From Endozoicomonas sp965198415 (GTDB lineage Bacteria > Pseudomonadota > Gammaproteobacteria > Pseudomonadales > Endozoicomonadaceae), in the NCBI GenBank assembly GCA_965198415.1, contig CBDAPN010000032.1:1178001-1242000 (forward strand): DNA of 64,000 nt, in the 5' to 3' direction. This document shows positions 1 to 9,394 of the stretch, piece after piece; the first letter of the stretch is position 1, and the number at the start of each line of letters is the position of its first letter. The notes under the pieces are model-generated. The model was not told the origin of the DNA, did not search any database, and saw nothing but the letters and a program-made list of their open reading frames with translations. The position numbers were made by a program, and so were the translations under genes.

Positions 1-1301
1 ATACCCAAGCGGTGAAGTGTTGGTGCACGGTTCAGCATGACCGGGTGTTCACGGATGACATCTGCGAGCACATCCCAAACTTCCGGCGTTTCACGCTCAA
101 CCATTTTTTTGGCGGCTTTGATCGTGGTTGCCAGACCTTTGGCTTCCAATTTGCCAAAGATGAACGGCTTGAAAAGTTCCAGCGCCATTTTTTTGGGCAA
201 CCCACACTGGTGCAGGCGTAAGGTAGGACCTACAGTAATAACCGAACGACCAGAGTAGTCTACACGCTTACCGAGCAGGTTCTGACGGAAACGCCCTTGC
301 TTACCTTTGATCATGTCGGCCAAGGACTTCAGCGGCCGCTTGTTAGAGCCAGTGATGGCACGACCACGACGGCCGTTGTCTAACAGTGCATCCACCGACT
401 CCTGCAGCATCCGCTTTTCGTTACGGACGATGATATCCGGTGCATTCAGATCCAGCAGACGCTTCAGACGATTGTTACGGTTAATGACCCGACGATAGAG
501 GTCATTGAGATCAGAGGTTGCAAAGCGACCACCGTCCAGAGGCACCAGCGGACGCAGATCGGGCGGTAACACTGGCAGAACGGTCAATATCATCCATTCA
601 GGATTGTTCCCAGAATGGTGAAACGCTTCCAGTAGCTTGAGTCGTTTGCTTAACTTTTTCAGCTTGGTTTCAGAGTTAGTCTGAGGAATTTCTTCACGCA
701 GGGTGTTAACTTCGTCTTCGATGTCGATGTCTGACAGCAGGCCTTTGATCGCCTCTGCACCCATGCGGGCGTCGAAGTCGTCACCAAACTCTTCAAGCGC
801 TTCGTAGTATTGTTCGTCAGAGAGCAGCTGGTTCTTATCCAGCGTGGTCATGCCCGGATCAACAACTACGTAGGATTCAAAGTACAATACCCGCTCAATA
901 TCACGCAGGGTCATATCCAACAGCAGGCCAATGCGGGATGGCAGAGACTTCAAAAACCAGATATGCGCCACTGGGCTAGCCAGTTCAATGTGTCCCATGC
1001 GCTCACGACGCACTTTGGCCAGAGCCACTTCAACACCGCACTTCTCACAGATAACACCACGGTGCTTGAGTCGCTTGTACTTACCGCACAGGCACTCGTA
1101 GTCTTTGACCGGGCCAAAAATTTTGGCACAGAACAGGCCGTCACGCTCAGGCTTGAACGTACGGTAGTTAATGGTTTCAGGCTTTTTTACTTCGCCGTAT
1201 GACCACGACCGGACCATGTCCGGTGAAGCCAGAGAAATCCGAATAGCGTCGAATTCGTCCGTCTGGCCCTGGGTCTTGAGCAGATTCAATAAGTCTTTCA
1301 A
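1..1301 (-). CDS. rpoC: RNA polymerase subunit beta', N-terminal part (cut by window edge)
   Basis: Carries about 433 codons of the N-terminal part of the beta' subunit of RNA polymerase; the rest lies left of the window. The reading frame is open to base 1. Visible marks are the zinc-binding CLCGKYK...CEKCG cluster near residue 70 and the segment with SGRSVI near the cut edge. The start is a TTG at 1301, preceded by a GAGGAGA ribosome site; it aligns with the VKDLL start (GTG) of the E. coli protein, and no ATG fits. It follows rpoB after 70 bases and is surely cotranscribed with it. Identity is certain from the sequence; the TTG start is inferred from alignment with the family. Confidence 0.97.
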   Translation of the reverse strand, partial: MKDLLNLLKTQGQTDEFDAIRISLASPDMVRSWSYGEVKKPETINYRTFKPERDGLFCAKIFGPVKDYECLCGKYKRLKHRGVICEKCGVEVALAKVRRERMGHIELASPVAHIWFLKSLPSRIGLLLDMTLRDIERVLYFESYVVVDPGMTTLDKNQLLSDEQYYEALEEFGDDFDARMGAEAIKGLLSDIDIEDEVNTLREEIPQTNSETKLKKLSKRLKLLEAFHHSGNNPEWMILTVLPVLPPDLRPLVPLDGGRFATSDLNDLYRRVINRNNRLKRLLDLNAPDIIVRNEKRMLQESVDALLDNGRRGRAITGSNKRPLKSLADMIKGKQGRFRQNLLGKRVDYSGRSVITVGPTLRLHQCGLPKKMALELFKPFIFGKLEAKGLATTIKAAKKMVERETPEVWDVLADVIREHPVMLNRAPTLHRLG

Positions 1302-1371
1302 AATCGTATCTCCTCGCGGTGCAAGGCGTGCTGCTTTGGTTTAACAACAACACACCCTGGCCACACGTTCG

Positions 1372-4300
1372 TTATTCGGTTTCCAGTTCGATGTCGATGC
1401 CCAGTGAGCGGATCTCTTTCAACAGCACGTTGAAAGATTCCGGCATACCGGCTTCCATTTTGTGGTCGCCATCGACGATGTTTTTGTACATCTTGGTTCG
1501 ACCTGTCACGTCATCGGACTTCACGGTCAACATTTCTTGCAGGGTGTAGGCAGCACCATAGGCTTCCAGCGCCCAGACCTCCATCTCTCCGAAACGCTGA
1601 CCACCGAATTGTGCCTTACCACCCAAAGGTTGCTGGGTAACGAGAGAGTAAGAGCCGGTAGAGCGGGCATGCATCTTGTCGTCTACCAAGTGGTTTAGCT
1701 TCAACATGTACATGTAGCCAACAGTAACCGGACGCTCAAAGGATTCACCGGTTCGGCCGTCAAACAGCCTAACCTGACCGCTGTCGTCCATATCAGCAAG
1801 GCGCAACAGACGCTTTATTTCAGTCTCTTTGGCGCCATCAAATACCGCCGTTGCCATAGGCACACCAGCACGCAAATTACGAGCCAGAGCTAACACTTCC
1901 TCATCGCTGAAGGTGTCTATCTGTACCGGGCTGGAGCCGGCAATGCTGTTGTAAACTTCATCCAGGAATTTACGCAGCTCAGCCATGCTTTGCTGTGCTT
2001 CGAGCATGCGGTTAATCTTCACGCCCAAGCCTTTGGCGGCTGCCCCCAGATGCGTCTCCAGCACCTGCCCGACGTTCATACGTGATGGTACACCCAGCGG
2101 GTTGAGGACAATATCTACCGGGTTGCCTTCTTCATCGTGAGGCATATCTTCCACCGGCATAATGACGGAGATAACACCTTTGTTTCCGTGGCGCCCCGCC
2201 ATTTTATCACCGGGCTGAATACGACGCTTGATGGCGAGGTAAACCTTGACAATTTTCAGCACGCCAGGCGCCATGTCGTCGCCAGTTTGCAGTTTTTTCT
2301 TTTTGTCTTCGAAGCGCTCATCAAGTTGTGCGCGACGCTCTTTGAGCTGCTCTTTGGACAGGTCAAGCATCTGGTTGAGGTCTTCGTCCGCCATAGAAAG
2401 CTTGAACCACGCTTCATGCTCCAGACCGTCAAGGTAGATATCGCTAACCAGATCACCTTTGCCAAGGCCTGGAGCACGGACAACCGGCTGGTCAACCAGC
2501 GCACCACGCAGACGGGCAAATGTGTCGTTTTCTACCACCCGGAACTCTTCGTTCAGATCTTTGCGGTACTCATCCAGTTGCGCTTTTTCGATAGTCAGGG
2601 CACGGGAATCTTTTTCAACGCCATCCCGAGTGAATACCTGAACGTCAATAACAGTACCTTTGACGCTGGTTGGTACGCGCAACGAGGTGTCTTTAACGTC
2701 GGAAGCTTTTTCACCAAAGATGGCCCGCAGCAGTTTCTCTTCCGGAGTCAGCTGGGTTTCACCTTTTGGTGTTACCTTGCCCACCAAAATGTCACCCGCT
2801 ACAACTTCAGCACCAACGTAAACGATACCGGCGTCATCCAACTTGCCCAGAGCAGACTCACCTACGTTTGGAATGTCACCAGTGATCTCTTCTGAACCGA
2901 GCTTGGTGTCACGTGCAACACAGGTGAGCTCCTGAATGTGAATTGTGGTAAAGCGATCTTCCTGCACCACACGCTCGGAAATGAGAATCGAGTCCTCAAA
3001 GTTATATCCGTTCCAGGGCATGAACGCGACACGCATGTTTTGCCCTAGCGCCAACTCACCCATATCAACTGACGGACCGTCAGCCATGATGTCACCACGG
3101 GAGATTCTGTCGCCGGCTTTCACCAGAGAACGCTGGTTAATGCAGGTGTTCTGGTTAGAACGGGTGTATTTGGTCAGGTTGTAGATGTCTACACCAGCCT
3201 CACCAGGCTGCAACTCCTGATCGTTTACCCGCACAACAATTCGAGCGGCATCGACCGTGTCAATAACCCCACCGCGTTTGGCGACGACACAAACACCGGA
3301 GTCTGCAGCAACGTTACGCTCCATGCCGGTTCCCACCAACGGCTTCTCGGCGGTAAGCGTTGGTACAGCCTGACGCTGCATGTTTGAGCCCATCAATGCG
3401 CGGTTAGCATCGTCGTGCTCAAGAAATGGAATCAGGGAAGCAGCCACAGACACCATCTGCTTGGTGGATACGTCCATATATTGAACTTTATCCGGACTCA
3501 TCAATGTCGCTTCACCACGATAACGGACAACAACCAGCTCATCAGTCAGTTGCTTGTTGTCATCAACTGCGGAAGAAGCCTGGGCAATGACGTACTCACC
3601 CTCTTCAATAGCCGAAAGGTAATCGACTTCGTCAGTCACCTTGCCGTCAACCACGCGACGGTAGGGAGCTTCCAGAAAACCGTAGTCGTTAGTACGAGCG
3701 TATGTTGCCAGAGAGTTAATAAGGCCGATGTTCGGACCTTCCGGTGTTTCGATAGGACACACACGACCGTAGTGGGTTGAGTGAACATCCCGCACCTCAA
3801 AGCCGGCACGTTCACGGGTCAAACCGCCTGGGCCTAATGCTGATACACGACGCTTGTGGGTAATTTCGGAAAGTGGATTGTTCTGATCCATAAATTGGGA
3901 CAGCTGACTGGAGCCAAAGAACTCCTTAATAGCAGCAGCCACCGGCTTGGCATTGATCAGATCCTGTGGCATCAGCCCTTCCGATTCGGCCAGGCTCAAA
4001 CGCTCCTTCACCGCACGCTCAACACGCACAAGACCAACCCGGAATTGGTTTTCTGCCATTTCACCAACAGAACGTACACGACGGTTGCCCAAGTGATCAA
4101 TATCGTCACAAAGGCCTTGACCATTGCGAATGTCCACCAATATTTTGAGAACATCAATAATATCGTCGTTATCCAACACCCCGGAGCCGGTATCTGCTTC
4201 ACGCTTCAGGCGCCGGTTGAATTTCATACGACCAACGGCAGATAAATCGTAACGCTCTGCGGAGAAGAACAGGTTCTGGAATAGCGCCTCAGCGGCATCT

Positions 4301-5448
4301 TGTGTAGGTGGCTCACCGGGACGCATCATGCGATAAATTTCCACCAGTGCTTCCAGGCGATTAGTGGTGGTATCAGCACGCAAAGTGTCCGAAATAAACG
4401 GGCCGCATTCTAGCTCGTTAATATACAGCGTTTCTACAGACTTAACGCCAGCAGACAGCAGTTTTTCATAAACTTCCGGTGTAATTTCAGTGTTGCAATC
4501 GACAACGATTTCGCCGGTACTCTTATGGACGACAGTCTTTGCCAAAACACGGCCGTAGATGTAATCAACCGGTGCTTTAAGGCTCTTGATCTTGGCTTTT
4601 TGGAGGTCACGGATGTGGCGCGCAGTTACACGACGACCCTGCTCTACAACAATATTACCTTTAGTGTCGTGTATATCAAAACTGGCCGCTTCGCCTCGCA
4701 GGCGGTCTGCTACAAACTCAGTACTAACATTATCTGCACCGAGTTTGAACTCAACAAAGTCGAAGAACCGCTCCAGAATATCCTCATTGGAGAGTCCAAG
4801 CGCTCTAAGCAAAATAGTGGCCGGCAGTTTACGACGACGGTCGATACGGACAAACAGCAGATCCTTGGGATCAAACTCAAAGTCCAGCCATGAACCACGG
4901 TAAGGAATAACGCGGGCGGAGTAGAGCAATTTACCGGAGGAGTGTGTTTTGCCCCGGTCATTATCAAAGAAAACACCAGGAGAGCGATGAAGCTGGGATA
5001 CAATTACCCGTTCAGTGCCGTTGATTACAAAGGTTCCGTTATCGGTCATGAGCGGAATTTCACCCATGTACACTTCCTGCTCTTTAATATCCTTGATTGC
5101 CTTGTGAGCAGAGTCTTTATCGTAGATAATCAGACGCACCTTTACCCGCAGAGGTACTGCATATGTCGCCCCTCTTAACTGGCATTCCTTGACATCAAAT
5201 GCAGGAGTACCGAGTCTATAGCTAACATATTCAAGTGCCGCATTGCCAGAATAGCTTACAATAGGGAAGACAGATTTAAAGGCTGCGTGAAGCCCAACGT
5301 CTTCCCTGGCGGCCGACTCTTTTCCTGACTGCAACAGCTTGTGATATGAATCAAGCTGAATCGCCAGCAGATACGGCACATTCATGACATGCGGCAACTT
5401 GCCGAAGTCCTTGCGGATGCGTTTTTTCTCAGTATAAGAGTATGCCAT
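1372..5448 (-). CDS. rpoB: RNA polymerase subunit beta
   Basis: Full-length beta subunit (1358 residues, the usual gammaproteobacterial size), forming the catalytic core with beta'. The N-terminus MAYSYTEKKRIRKDFG, the rifampicin region with SQLSQFMDQNNPLSEITHKR and the C-terminal LNVLLKEIRSLGIDIELE tail are all present. In the rifampicin cluster the usual drug-sensitive residues (Q, D, H, R, S) appear unchanged, so no resistance allele is seen. It lies between rplL (749 bases upstream) and rpoC. No frameshift or insertion is visible. Confidence 0.99.
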   Translation of the reverse strand: MAYSYTEKKRIRKDFGKLPHVMNVPYLLAIQLDSYHKLLQSGKESAAREDVGLHAAFKSVFPIVSYSGNAALEYVSYRLGTPAFDVKECQLRGATYAVPLRVKVRLIIYDKDSAHKAIKDIKEQEVYMGEIPLMTDNGTFVINGTERVIVSQLHRSPGVFFDNDRGKTHSSGKLLYSARVIPYRGSWLDFEFDPKDLLFVRIDRRRKLPATILLRALGLSNEDILERFFDFVEFKLGADNVSTEFVADRLRGEAASFDIHDTKGNIVVEQGRRVTARHIRDLQKAKIKSLKAPVDYIYGRVLAKTVVHKSTGEIVVDCNTEITPEVYEKLLSAGVKSVETLYINELECGPFISDTLRADTTTNRLEALVEIYRMMRPGEPPTQDAAEALFQNLFFSAERYDLSAVGRMKFNRRLKREADTGSGVLDNDDIIDVLKILVDIRNGQGLCDDIDHLGNRRVRSVGEMAENQFRVGLVRVERAVKERLSLAESEGLMPQDLINAKPVAAAIKEFFGSSQLSQFMDQNNPLSEITHKRRVSALGPGGLTRERAGFEVRDVHSTHYGRVCPIETPEGPNIGLINSLATYARTNDYGFLEAPYRRVVDGKVTDEVDYLSAIEEGEYVIAQASSAVDDNKQLTDELVVVRYRGEATLMSPDKVQYMDVSTKQMVSVAASLIPFLEHDDANRALMGSNMQRQAVPTLTAEKPLVGTGMERNVAADSGVCVVAKRGGVIDTVDAARIVVRVNDQELQPGEAGVDIYNLTKYTRSNQNTCINQRSLVKAGDRISRGDIMADGPSVDMGELALGQNMRVAFMPWNGYNFEDSILISERVVQEDRFTTIHIQELTCVARDTKLGSEEITGDIPNVGESALGKLDDAGIVYVGAEVVAGDILVGKVTPKGETQLTPEEKLLRAIFGEKASDVKDTSLRVPTSVKGTVIDVQVFTRDGVEKDSRALTIEKAQLDEYRKDLNEEFRVVENDTFARLRGALVDQPVVRAPGLGKGDLVSDIYLDGLEHEAWFKLSMADEDLNQMLDLSKEQLKERRAQLDERFEDKKKKLQTGDDMAPGVLKIVKVYLAIKRRIQPGDKMAGRHGNKGVISVIMPVEDMPHDEEGNPVDIVLNPLGVPSRMNVGQVLETHLGAAAKGLGVKINRMLEAQQSMAELRKFLDEVYNSIAGSSPVQIDTFSDEEVLALARNLRAGVPMATAVFDGAKETEIKRLLRLADMDDSGQVRLFDGRTGESFERPVTVGYMYMLKLNHLVDDKMHARSTGSYSLVTQQPLGGKAQFGGQRFGEMEVWALEAYGAAYTLQEMLTVKSDDVTGRTKMYKNIVDGDHKMEAGMPESFNVLLKEIRSLGIDIELETE

Positions 5449-5722
5449 CAGCGTTCCCCAGCTTGGTTACCTGTTTTCTGGCTTCAGGCGGCATCGCCTG
5501 GCCATCGTAGGTTAGTTTGAGAGCGAGTAGCTCTCTGTCAAAACCAAATATTTCAACTAAATTTAGTCATCATTAAGTCATAAACGACCAGTGTCGCTGA
5601 CATTGCAAAGTCAATGCAGACACGTGCAACACCTTTAAACGGTATCGCAACCGTTGCATGAGCTTTAGCGCCGGAGCAGAACCCAAACTAAGGTTCGGGC
5701 TTTCTATCCTGTTTTCACGGCG

Positions 5723-5759
5723 ATACCGCTCACATCACTCAAGGTAATGAAAGCGGTAT
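5723..5759 (-). promoter_or_regulatory. Hairpin in the rplL-rpoB spacer (possible RNase III site)
   Basis: An 8-bp perfect outer stem (5723-5730 with 5752-5759) encloses a second 6-bp stem with a 5-base loop, giving a 37-base two-part hairpin in the rpoB leader. In E. coli the same spacer carries an RNase III processing hairpin; assigning that role here is inference from position. There is no T-tract, so it is not an intrinsic terminator. Confidence 0.45.
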
Positions 5760-5768
5760 TTTCAGACT

Positions 5769-5807
5769 ACTTGACCATCAACTTACCAGTAAGTGAAACA
5801 GTCAAGT
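5769..5807 (-). promoter_or_regulatory. Second nested hairpin in the rplL-rpoB spacer
   Basis: Outer arms 5769-5775 and 5801-5807 are a perfect 7-bp inverted repeat. Inside them a further 5-bp stem (5781-5785 with 5790-5794) closes a 4-base loop. It sits 9 bases beyond the hairpin at 5723-5759, so the two could form one processing module in the rpoBC leader. Function is inferred only from structure and location. Confidence 0.4.
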
Positions 5808-6113
5808 GGCGTTATTTCGGATAAGGTCTTATAACCGAACTCGGTATGCCTAATGGTAATCCACCATCATCTCACAGCTTGCAAAAAATTGGTACGGCTT
5901 TTCGTAGAAAGACTCCAACACAGTTGCAAGACGATTACCGAAAAGTACTCTAAACTTCATGAGTGTCGGAAAAACACGCAAGCCACTTTCTGGGCGCGGA
6001 ACCAGCCATAAAACAAGACAACACCACCGCTCTACAGAGAGTGAGAGTAAGTTTGTCAGGCAGGAACGATTAACGCGCAAATGACCACTCAGACGGTATA
6101 GCTCATACAACGG

Positions 6114-6145
6114 AAAAAAGGCCGGCGCCTATGCAGGCACCAGCC
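6114..6145 (-). terminator. Attenuator/intrinsic terminator after rplL
   Basis: On the minus strand a 10-bp G+C-rich stem (6136-6145 with 6120-6129, two G-U pairs) with a 6-base loop is followed at once by six T residues. This is a textbook rho-independent terminator about 50 bases after the rplL stop. In E. coli a partial terminator at this point sets the ribosomal-protein to RNA-polymerase ratio; the same role is inferred here. Confidence 0.85.
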
Positions 6146-6197
6146 ACGAGAACCCATTATGCAATAGATTCTAAATTATGCAATGCTTTTGCAGAAA

Positions 6198-6572
6198 TTA
6201 CTTGATTTCTACTTTAGCACCAGCTTCTTCCAGCTGCTTCTTCAGCTCTTCAGCTTCTTCTTTAGAAGCACCTTCTTTCAGAGGAGCAGGAGCGCCATCT
6301 ACAACAGCTTTAGCTTCTTTCAGACCCAGGCCAGTAGCAGCACGCACGACTTTAATGACGTTTACTTTCTTTTCGCCAGCTTCAGTCAGAATTACGTCGA
6401 ACTCAGTTTTTTCTTCAGCAGCGGCAGCAGCTTCAGCAGGAGCAGCAGCAACGGCAACGGCAGCAGCAGCAGAAACGCCAAACTTCTCTTCCATAGCGGA
6501 AACCAGTTCAACAACGTCCATTACAGACATTTCAGCGATCGCATCCAGGATATCTTCTTTGGACAGAGCCAT
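6198..6572 (-). CDS. rplL: 50S ribosomal protein L7/L12
   Basis: 124-residue stalk protein L7/L12, present in several copies per ribosome and needed to recruit translation GTPases. The N-terminus MALSKEDILDAI starts the dimerisation domain. An Ala/Glu-rich hinge follows around residues 35-55, then the C-terminal domain with KVNVIKVVRAATGLGLKEAK. The start at 6572 has a GGAGAT ribosome site; a longer reading to 6623 adds residues foreign to the family. It lies 87 bases after rplJ, with the attenuator directly behind it. Confidence 0.98.
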   Translation of the reverse strand: MALSKEDILDAIAEMSVMDVVELVSAMEEKFGVSAAAAVAVAAAPAEAAAAAEEKTEFDVILTEAGEKKVNVIKVVRAATGLGLKEAKAVVDGAPAPLKEGASKEEAEELKKQLEEAGAKVEIK

Positions 6573-6659
6573 CTTTATATCTCCAAAAATCTTGGTTAGG
6601 GCACGCAATAAAGCAGGCCCCAAAATTTATTTAGACAAAAAAAACCACTTCGTATTGAA

Positions 6660-7190
6660 TTAAGCAGCTTTTTTCTTCTCGTCGGCAACAGCCGCCACGA
6701 CACGGGTAACACTTGCAGGAATCTCATTGAGAGTTCTTGCCAGTTTGGTTACCGGTGCGATCATTACGCTCATCAGCATTGCGCGAGCCTGATCCAGAGT
6801 AGGCATCTTGGCCAGAACATCGATCTGTTCTGCACCCATCAACTGTCCGGAAATAGACAGAGCTTTGATGTCCAGCTCTTTATTCTCTTTAGCAAAATCC
6901 TTCATCAGACGCGCAGCGGCACCCGGATCTTCCATAGAGAAAGCAAGCACAGTAGGGCCTACCAGCACTTCCTGCAGGCACTGAAGCTCAGTACCTTCAA
7001 CTGCACGCTTGGCCAACGTGTTACGAACTACCTTCAGGTAGACGCCACCATCACGGGCCTGCTTGCGCAGAGAAGTCATTTGACTAACAGTAAGACCACG
7101 GTAGTCCGCGATTACAGCCGACAGAGCGTTTTGTGCAGCCTCGCTGACTTCGGCAACAATCGCCTTCTTGTCTTCGAGTCCTAACGCCAT
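6660..7190 (-). CDS. rplJ: 50S ribosomal protein L10
   Basis: 176-residue L10, the base on which L7/L12 dimers sit in the ribosomal stalk. It begins MALGLEDKKAIVAEV and contains the conserved VVRNTLAKRAVEGT segment. The C-terminal helix that binds L7/L12 ends in a lysine-rich tail (ADEKKKAA). The start has a TTGGAGT ribosome site. In this family the L10-(L7/L12) complex represses its own mRNA by binding the leader just upstream, whose signature is present here (7195-7345). Confidence 0.98.
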   Translation of the reverse strand: MALGLEDKKAIVAEVSEAAQNALSAVIADYRGLTVSQMTSLRKQARDGGVYLKVVRNTLAKRAVEGTELQCLQEVLVGPTVLAFSMEDPGAAARLMKDFAKENKELDIKALSISGQLMGAEQIDVLAKMPTLDQARAMLMSVMIAPVTKLARTLNEIPASVTRVVAAVADEKKKAA

Positions 7191-7194
7191 GGGC

Positions 7195-7345
7195 TTTACT
7201 CCAAATTTATGAAGTTACACCTGGGAATTTTTATTTCACCAGGCAGTTACAATACGGTGATGGGCGCATACTTTTAACAAGCATACTCACCGTCTACGCA
7301 GGAGATTAAGCTCTCAGCTTTTTGCACTTCAATCTGAAGCGCCCT
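7195..7345 (-). promoter_or_regulatory. L10 (rplJ) mRNA leader
   Basis: On the minus strand the segment 7308-7287 reads TAATCTCCTGCGTAGACGGT, the kink-turn/three-way-junction core of the E. coli L10 leader, placed about 100 bases before rplJ. Flanking sequence can pair around it. In the known system L10-(L7/L12) binds here and blocks translation of rplJ-rplL. The outer limits are approximate; the core match is direct. Confidence 0.85.
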
Positions 7346-7467
7346 GCAAAAACAGGAACAACCTAGAGCACCTGCGATCTTTGACGACCCCCAGCGGGGA
7401 CCCCAAAGTCTGTTGCGATTAGCTCAACGCCAATCAGAGAGCCGATCAATCAGCCCTCAGTAATTAT

Positions 7468-8163
7468 TTATGCAGTCAAGGAAGACATGTCGATAGTCAA
7501 GCCCGGCCCCATAGTAGAGGAGAGAGTGACTTTTTTCATGTAAACACCTTTACTGGAAGAAGGCTTCAGCTTCTTCAGATCAACCAGCAAAGCTTCAACG
7601 TTCTCTTTGAGCGCATTTGCTGCAAAGTCGATTTTGCCAACACCAGCATGAATGATGCCGTTTTTGTCAGTACGGAAACGTACCTGACCAGCTTTTGCAT
7701 TCTTCACGGCTTCTGCAACATTTGGTGTTACAGTACCCACCTTTGGGTTTGGCATCAGGCCACGAGGGCCAAGAATTTGCCCAAGCTGACCCACAACACG
7801 CATCGCATCAGGTGAAGCGATGACTACGTCGAAGTCCATCTGACCTGCTTTAACTTGTTCAGCCAGCTCTTCCATGCCAACCACTTCAGCACCCGCTTCT
7901 TTTGCGGCTTCAGCATTGGCACCTTGAGTAAACACAGCAACCCGCACATCTTTGCCCGTACCGTTAGGCAGGACGGTAGAACCACGAACAACCTGATCAG
8001 ATTTGCGTGGATCAACACCAAGGTTGATGGAGACTTCAATAGTCTCTTTAAACTTGACGCTGGAAATCTCTTTGAGCAGGTTAGCCGCTTCTTCAAAACC
8101 ATAGGATTTGGTAGCGTCTACCTTTTCAGCGATGTGCTTCGCGCGTTTTGATAACTTAGCCAT
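7468..8163 (-). CDS. rplA: 50S ribosomal protein L1
   Basis: 231-residue L1, which forms the mobile L1 stalk that moves deacylated tRNA out of the E site and in gammaproteobacteria also represses the rplK-rplA mRNA. It starts MAKLSKRAKHIAEKVD and contains the signature LGPRGLMPNPKVGTVT near residue 125. Its ATG shares one base with the stop of rplK (TAATG), pointing to translational coupling. No anomaly seen. Confidence 0.98.
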   Translation of the reverse strand: MAKLSKRAKHIAEKVDATKSYGFEEAANLLKEISSVKFKETIEVSINLGVDPRKSDQVVRGSTVLPNGTGKDVRVAVFTQGANAEAAKEAGAEVVGMEELAEQVKAGQMDFDVVIASPDAMRVVGQLGQILGPRGLMPNPKVGTVTPNVAEAVKNAKAGQVRFRTDKNGIIHAGVGKIDFAANALKENVEALLVDLKKLKPSSSKGVYMKKVTLSSTMGPGLTIDMSSLTA

Positions 8164-8597
8164 TATTCAACACCCTCCACAATCAGACCCATGGAGCGAG
8201 CTGAACCGGCAATAGTACGAATCGCTGCATCTTCATCAGCAGCCGTGAGGTCAGGCTCTTTGACCTTAGCCACTTCAAGAAGTTGCTCGCGTGTCACAGT
8301 ACCTACTTTTTCAGTATTTGGCCGACCAGAACCTTTCTTCAGCTTCAGAGCTTTCTTCAGCAGTACAGAGGCTGGTGGAGTTTTGGTTTCAAAAGTAAAA
8401 CTGCGATCGCTATAAACAGTAATGACAACAGGAATTGGCATACCGGCATCCACTTTTTGGGTGCTGGCGTTAAATGCCTTACAAAATTCCATGATGTTTA
8501 CACCGTGCTGACCCAGCGCAGGACCAACAGGTGGGGATGGGTTTGCCTGCCCAGCAGGCACTTGCAGCTTAATATAAGCTTGTACTTTCTTGGCCAT
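8163..8597 (-). CDS. rplK: 50S ribosomal protein L11
   Basis: 144-residue L11, part of the GTPase-associated centre and of the stringent-response sensor for RelA. The start MAKKVQAYIKLQ at 8597 is the family start; a longer reading to 8618 adds seven foreign residues. The C-terminal 23S-rRNA-binding segment GSARSMGL is present. A terminator separates it from nusG, so rplKAJL-rpoBC should have its own promoter in 8600-8790. I saw only a possible -10 (TAGACT, minus strand, 8696-8691) with a poor -35. Confidence 0.98.
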   Translation of the reverse strand: MAKKVQAYIKLQVPAGQANPSPPVGPALGQHGVNIMEFCKAFNASTQKVDAGMPIPVVITVYSDRSFTFETKTPPASVLLKKALKLKKGSGRPNTEKVGTVTREQLLEVAKVKEPDLTAADEDAAIRTIAGSARSMGLIVEGVE

Positions 8598-8793
8598 TTT
8601 TACCTCGACATGGGTCACTGCCTTAATCAGAAGCGCTTTTCGTAAAAAGCAACGCCCGAATCTACGGCTACCCTCTTAACAAAGCGCGACAGTCTACAGA
8701 AATCATTCCAAAACCGCCAGCGCTAAAAATATTTAAAATCTAAATCGCTTTTTAGCAGCAGAACAAACCTTAAAAAACCCTGAAAACCCACAC

Positions 8794-8825
8794 AAAACAA
8801 AGCCCCGCAGCGATAGCGGCGGGGC
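8794..8825 (-). terminator. Intrinsic terminator after nusG
   Basis: A perfect 7-bp G+C stem (8819-8825 with 8802-8808) with a 10-base loop is followed on the minus strand by a T-rich run (TTTGTTTTG). It lies 24 bases beyond the nusG stop and separates secE-nusG from rplK. Confidence 0.8.
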
Positions 8826-8848
8826 GATAGCAATGCAGGCATGAGCTC

Positions 8849-9382
8849 TTAAACTTTTTCCACCTGACTAAACTCTAACTCTACCGGCGTTGAGCGGCCA
8901 AAAATCATAACAGCAACTTGCAGACGACTTTTCTCGTAGTTGACACCTTCAACCACGCCGTTGAAGTCTGCAAAGGGGCCCTCAATAACGCGAACCATTT
9001 CACCAGGCTCAAACAGGGTCTTAGGCCGCGGAGCTTCGGCACCTTCATGCACACGACGAAGAATAGCATCCGCCTCTTTTTCCGTGATTGGCGCCGGCTT
9101 GTCAGCTGTACCACCAATGAACCCCATAACTCTTGGAGTGTCTTTAATGAGGTGCCAGGAGTCTTCATTCATTTCCATATTAACCAAGACATAACCTGGA
9201 AAAAACTTTCTTTCACTTTTACGCTTCTGGCCGTTTTTAATTTCCACTACTTCCTCAGTGGGCACCAGAATTTCGCCAAAGTACTCTTCCATACCAAGAC
9301 GCTTAATACGCTCATTTAGGGAGCGTAACACCTGCTTCTCGTATCCAGAGTAGGCATGAACCACATACCAACGTTTAGCCAT
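8849..9382 (-). CDS. nusG: Transcription termination/antitermination protein NusG
   Basis: 177-residue NusG, which binds the RNA polymerase clamp, suppresses pausing and links to Rho or ribosomal protein S10. The N-terminal NGN domain begins MAKRWYVVHAYSGYEKQV and includes FPGYVLVNMEM. The C-terminal KOW domain contains VRVIEGPFADFNGVVEGVN. It lies 12 bases after secE, forming the usual secE-nusG pair, and is closed by the terminator at 8794-8825. Confidence 0.98.
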   Translation of the reverse strand: MAKRWYVVHAYSGYEKQVLRSLNERIKRLGMEEYFGEILVPTEEVVEIKNGQKRKSERKFFPGYVLVNMEMNEDSWHLIKDTPRVMGFIGGTADKPAPITEKEADAILRRVHEGAEAPRPKTLFEPGEMVRVIEGPFADFNGVVEGVNYEKSRLQVAVMIFGRSTPVELEFSQVEKV

Positions 9383-9394
9383 GTCCCGTCCCTA

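Noticed and set aside
2137..2895. 252-codon plus-strand frame inside rpoB
   Set aside because: Antisense shadow of the certain rpoB frame, produced by its codon bias.
5850..6110. 86-codon minus-strand open frame in the rplL-rpoB spacer
   Set aside because: Lies in a region explained by leader hairpins, has no ribosome site and no recognisable protein features.
8691..8720. Possible rplK promoter
   Set aside because: The -10 (TAGACT) is fair, but no -35 at 16-18 bases matches well enough to list as a feature.
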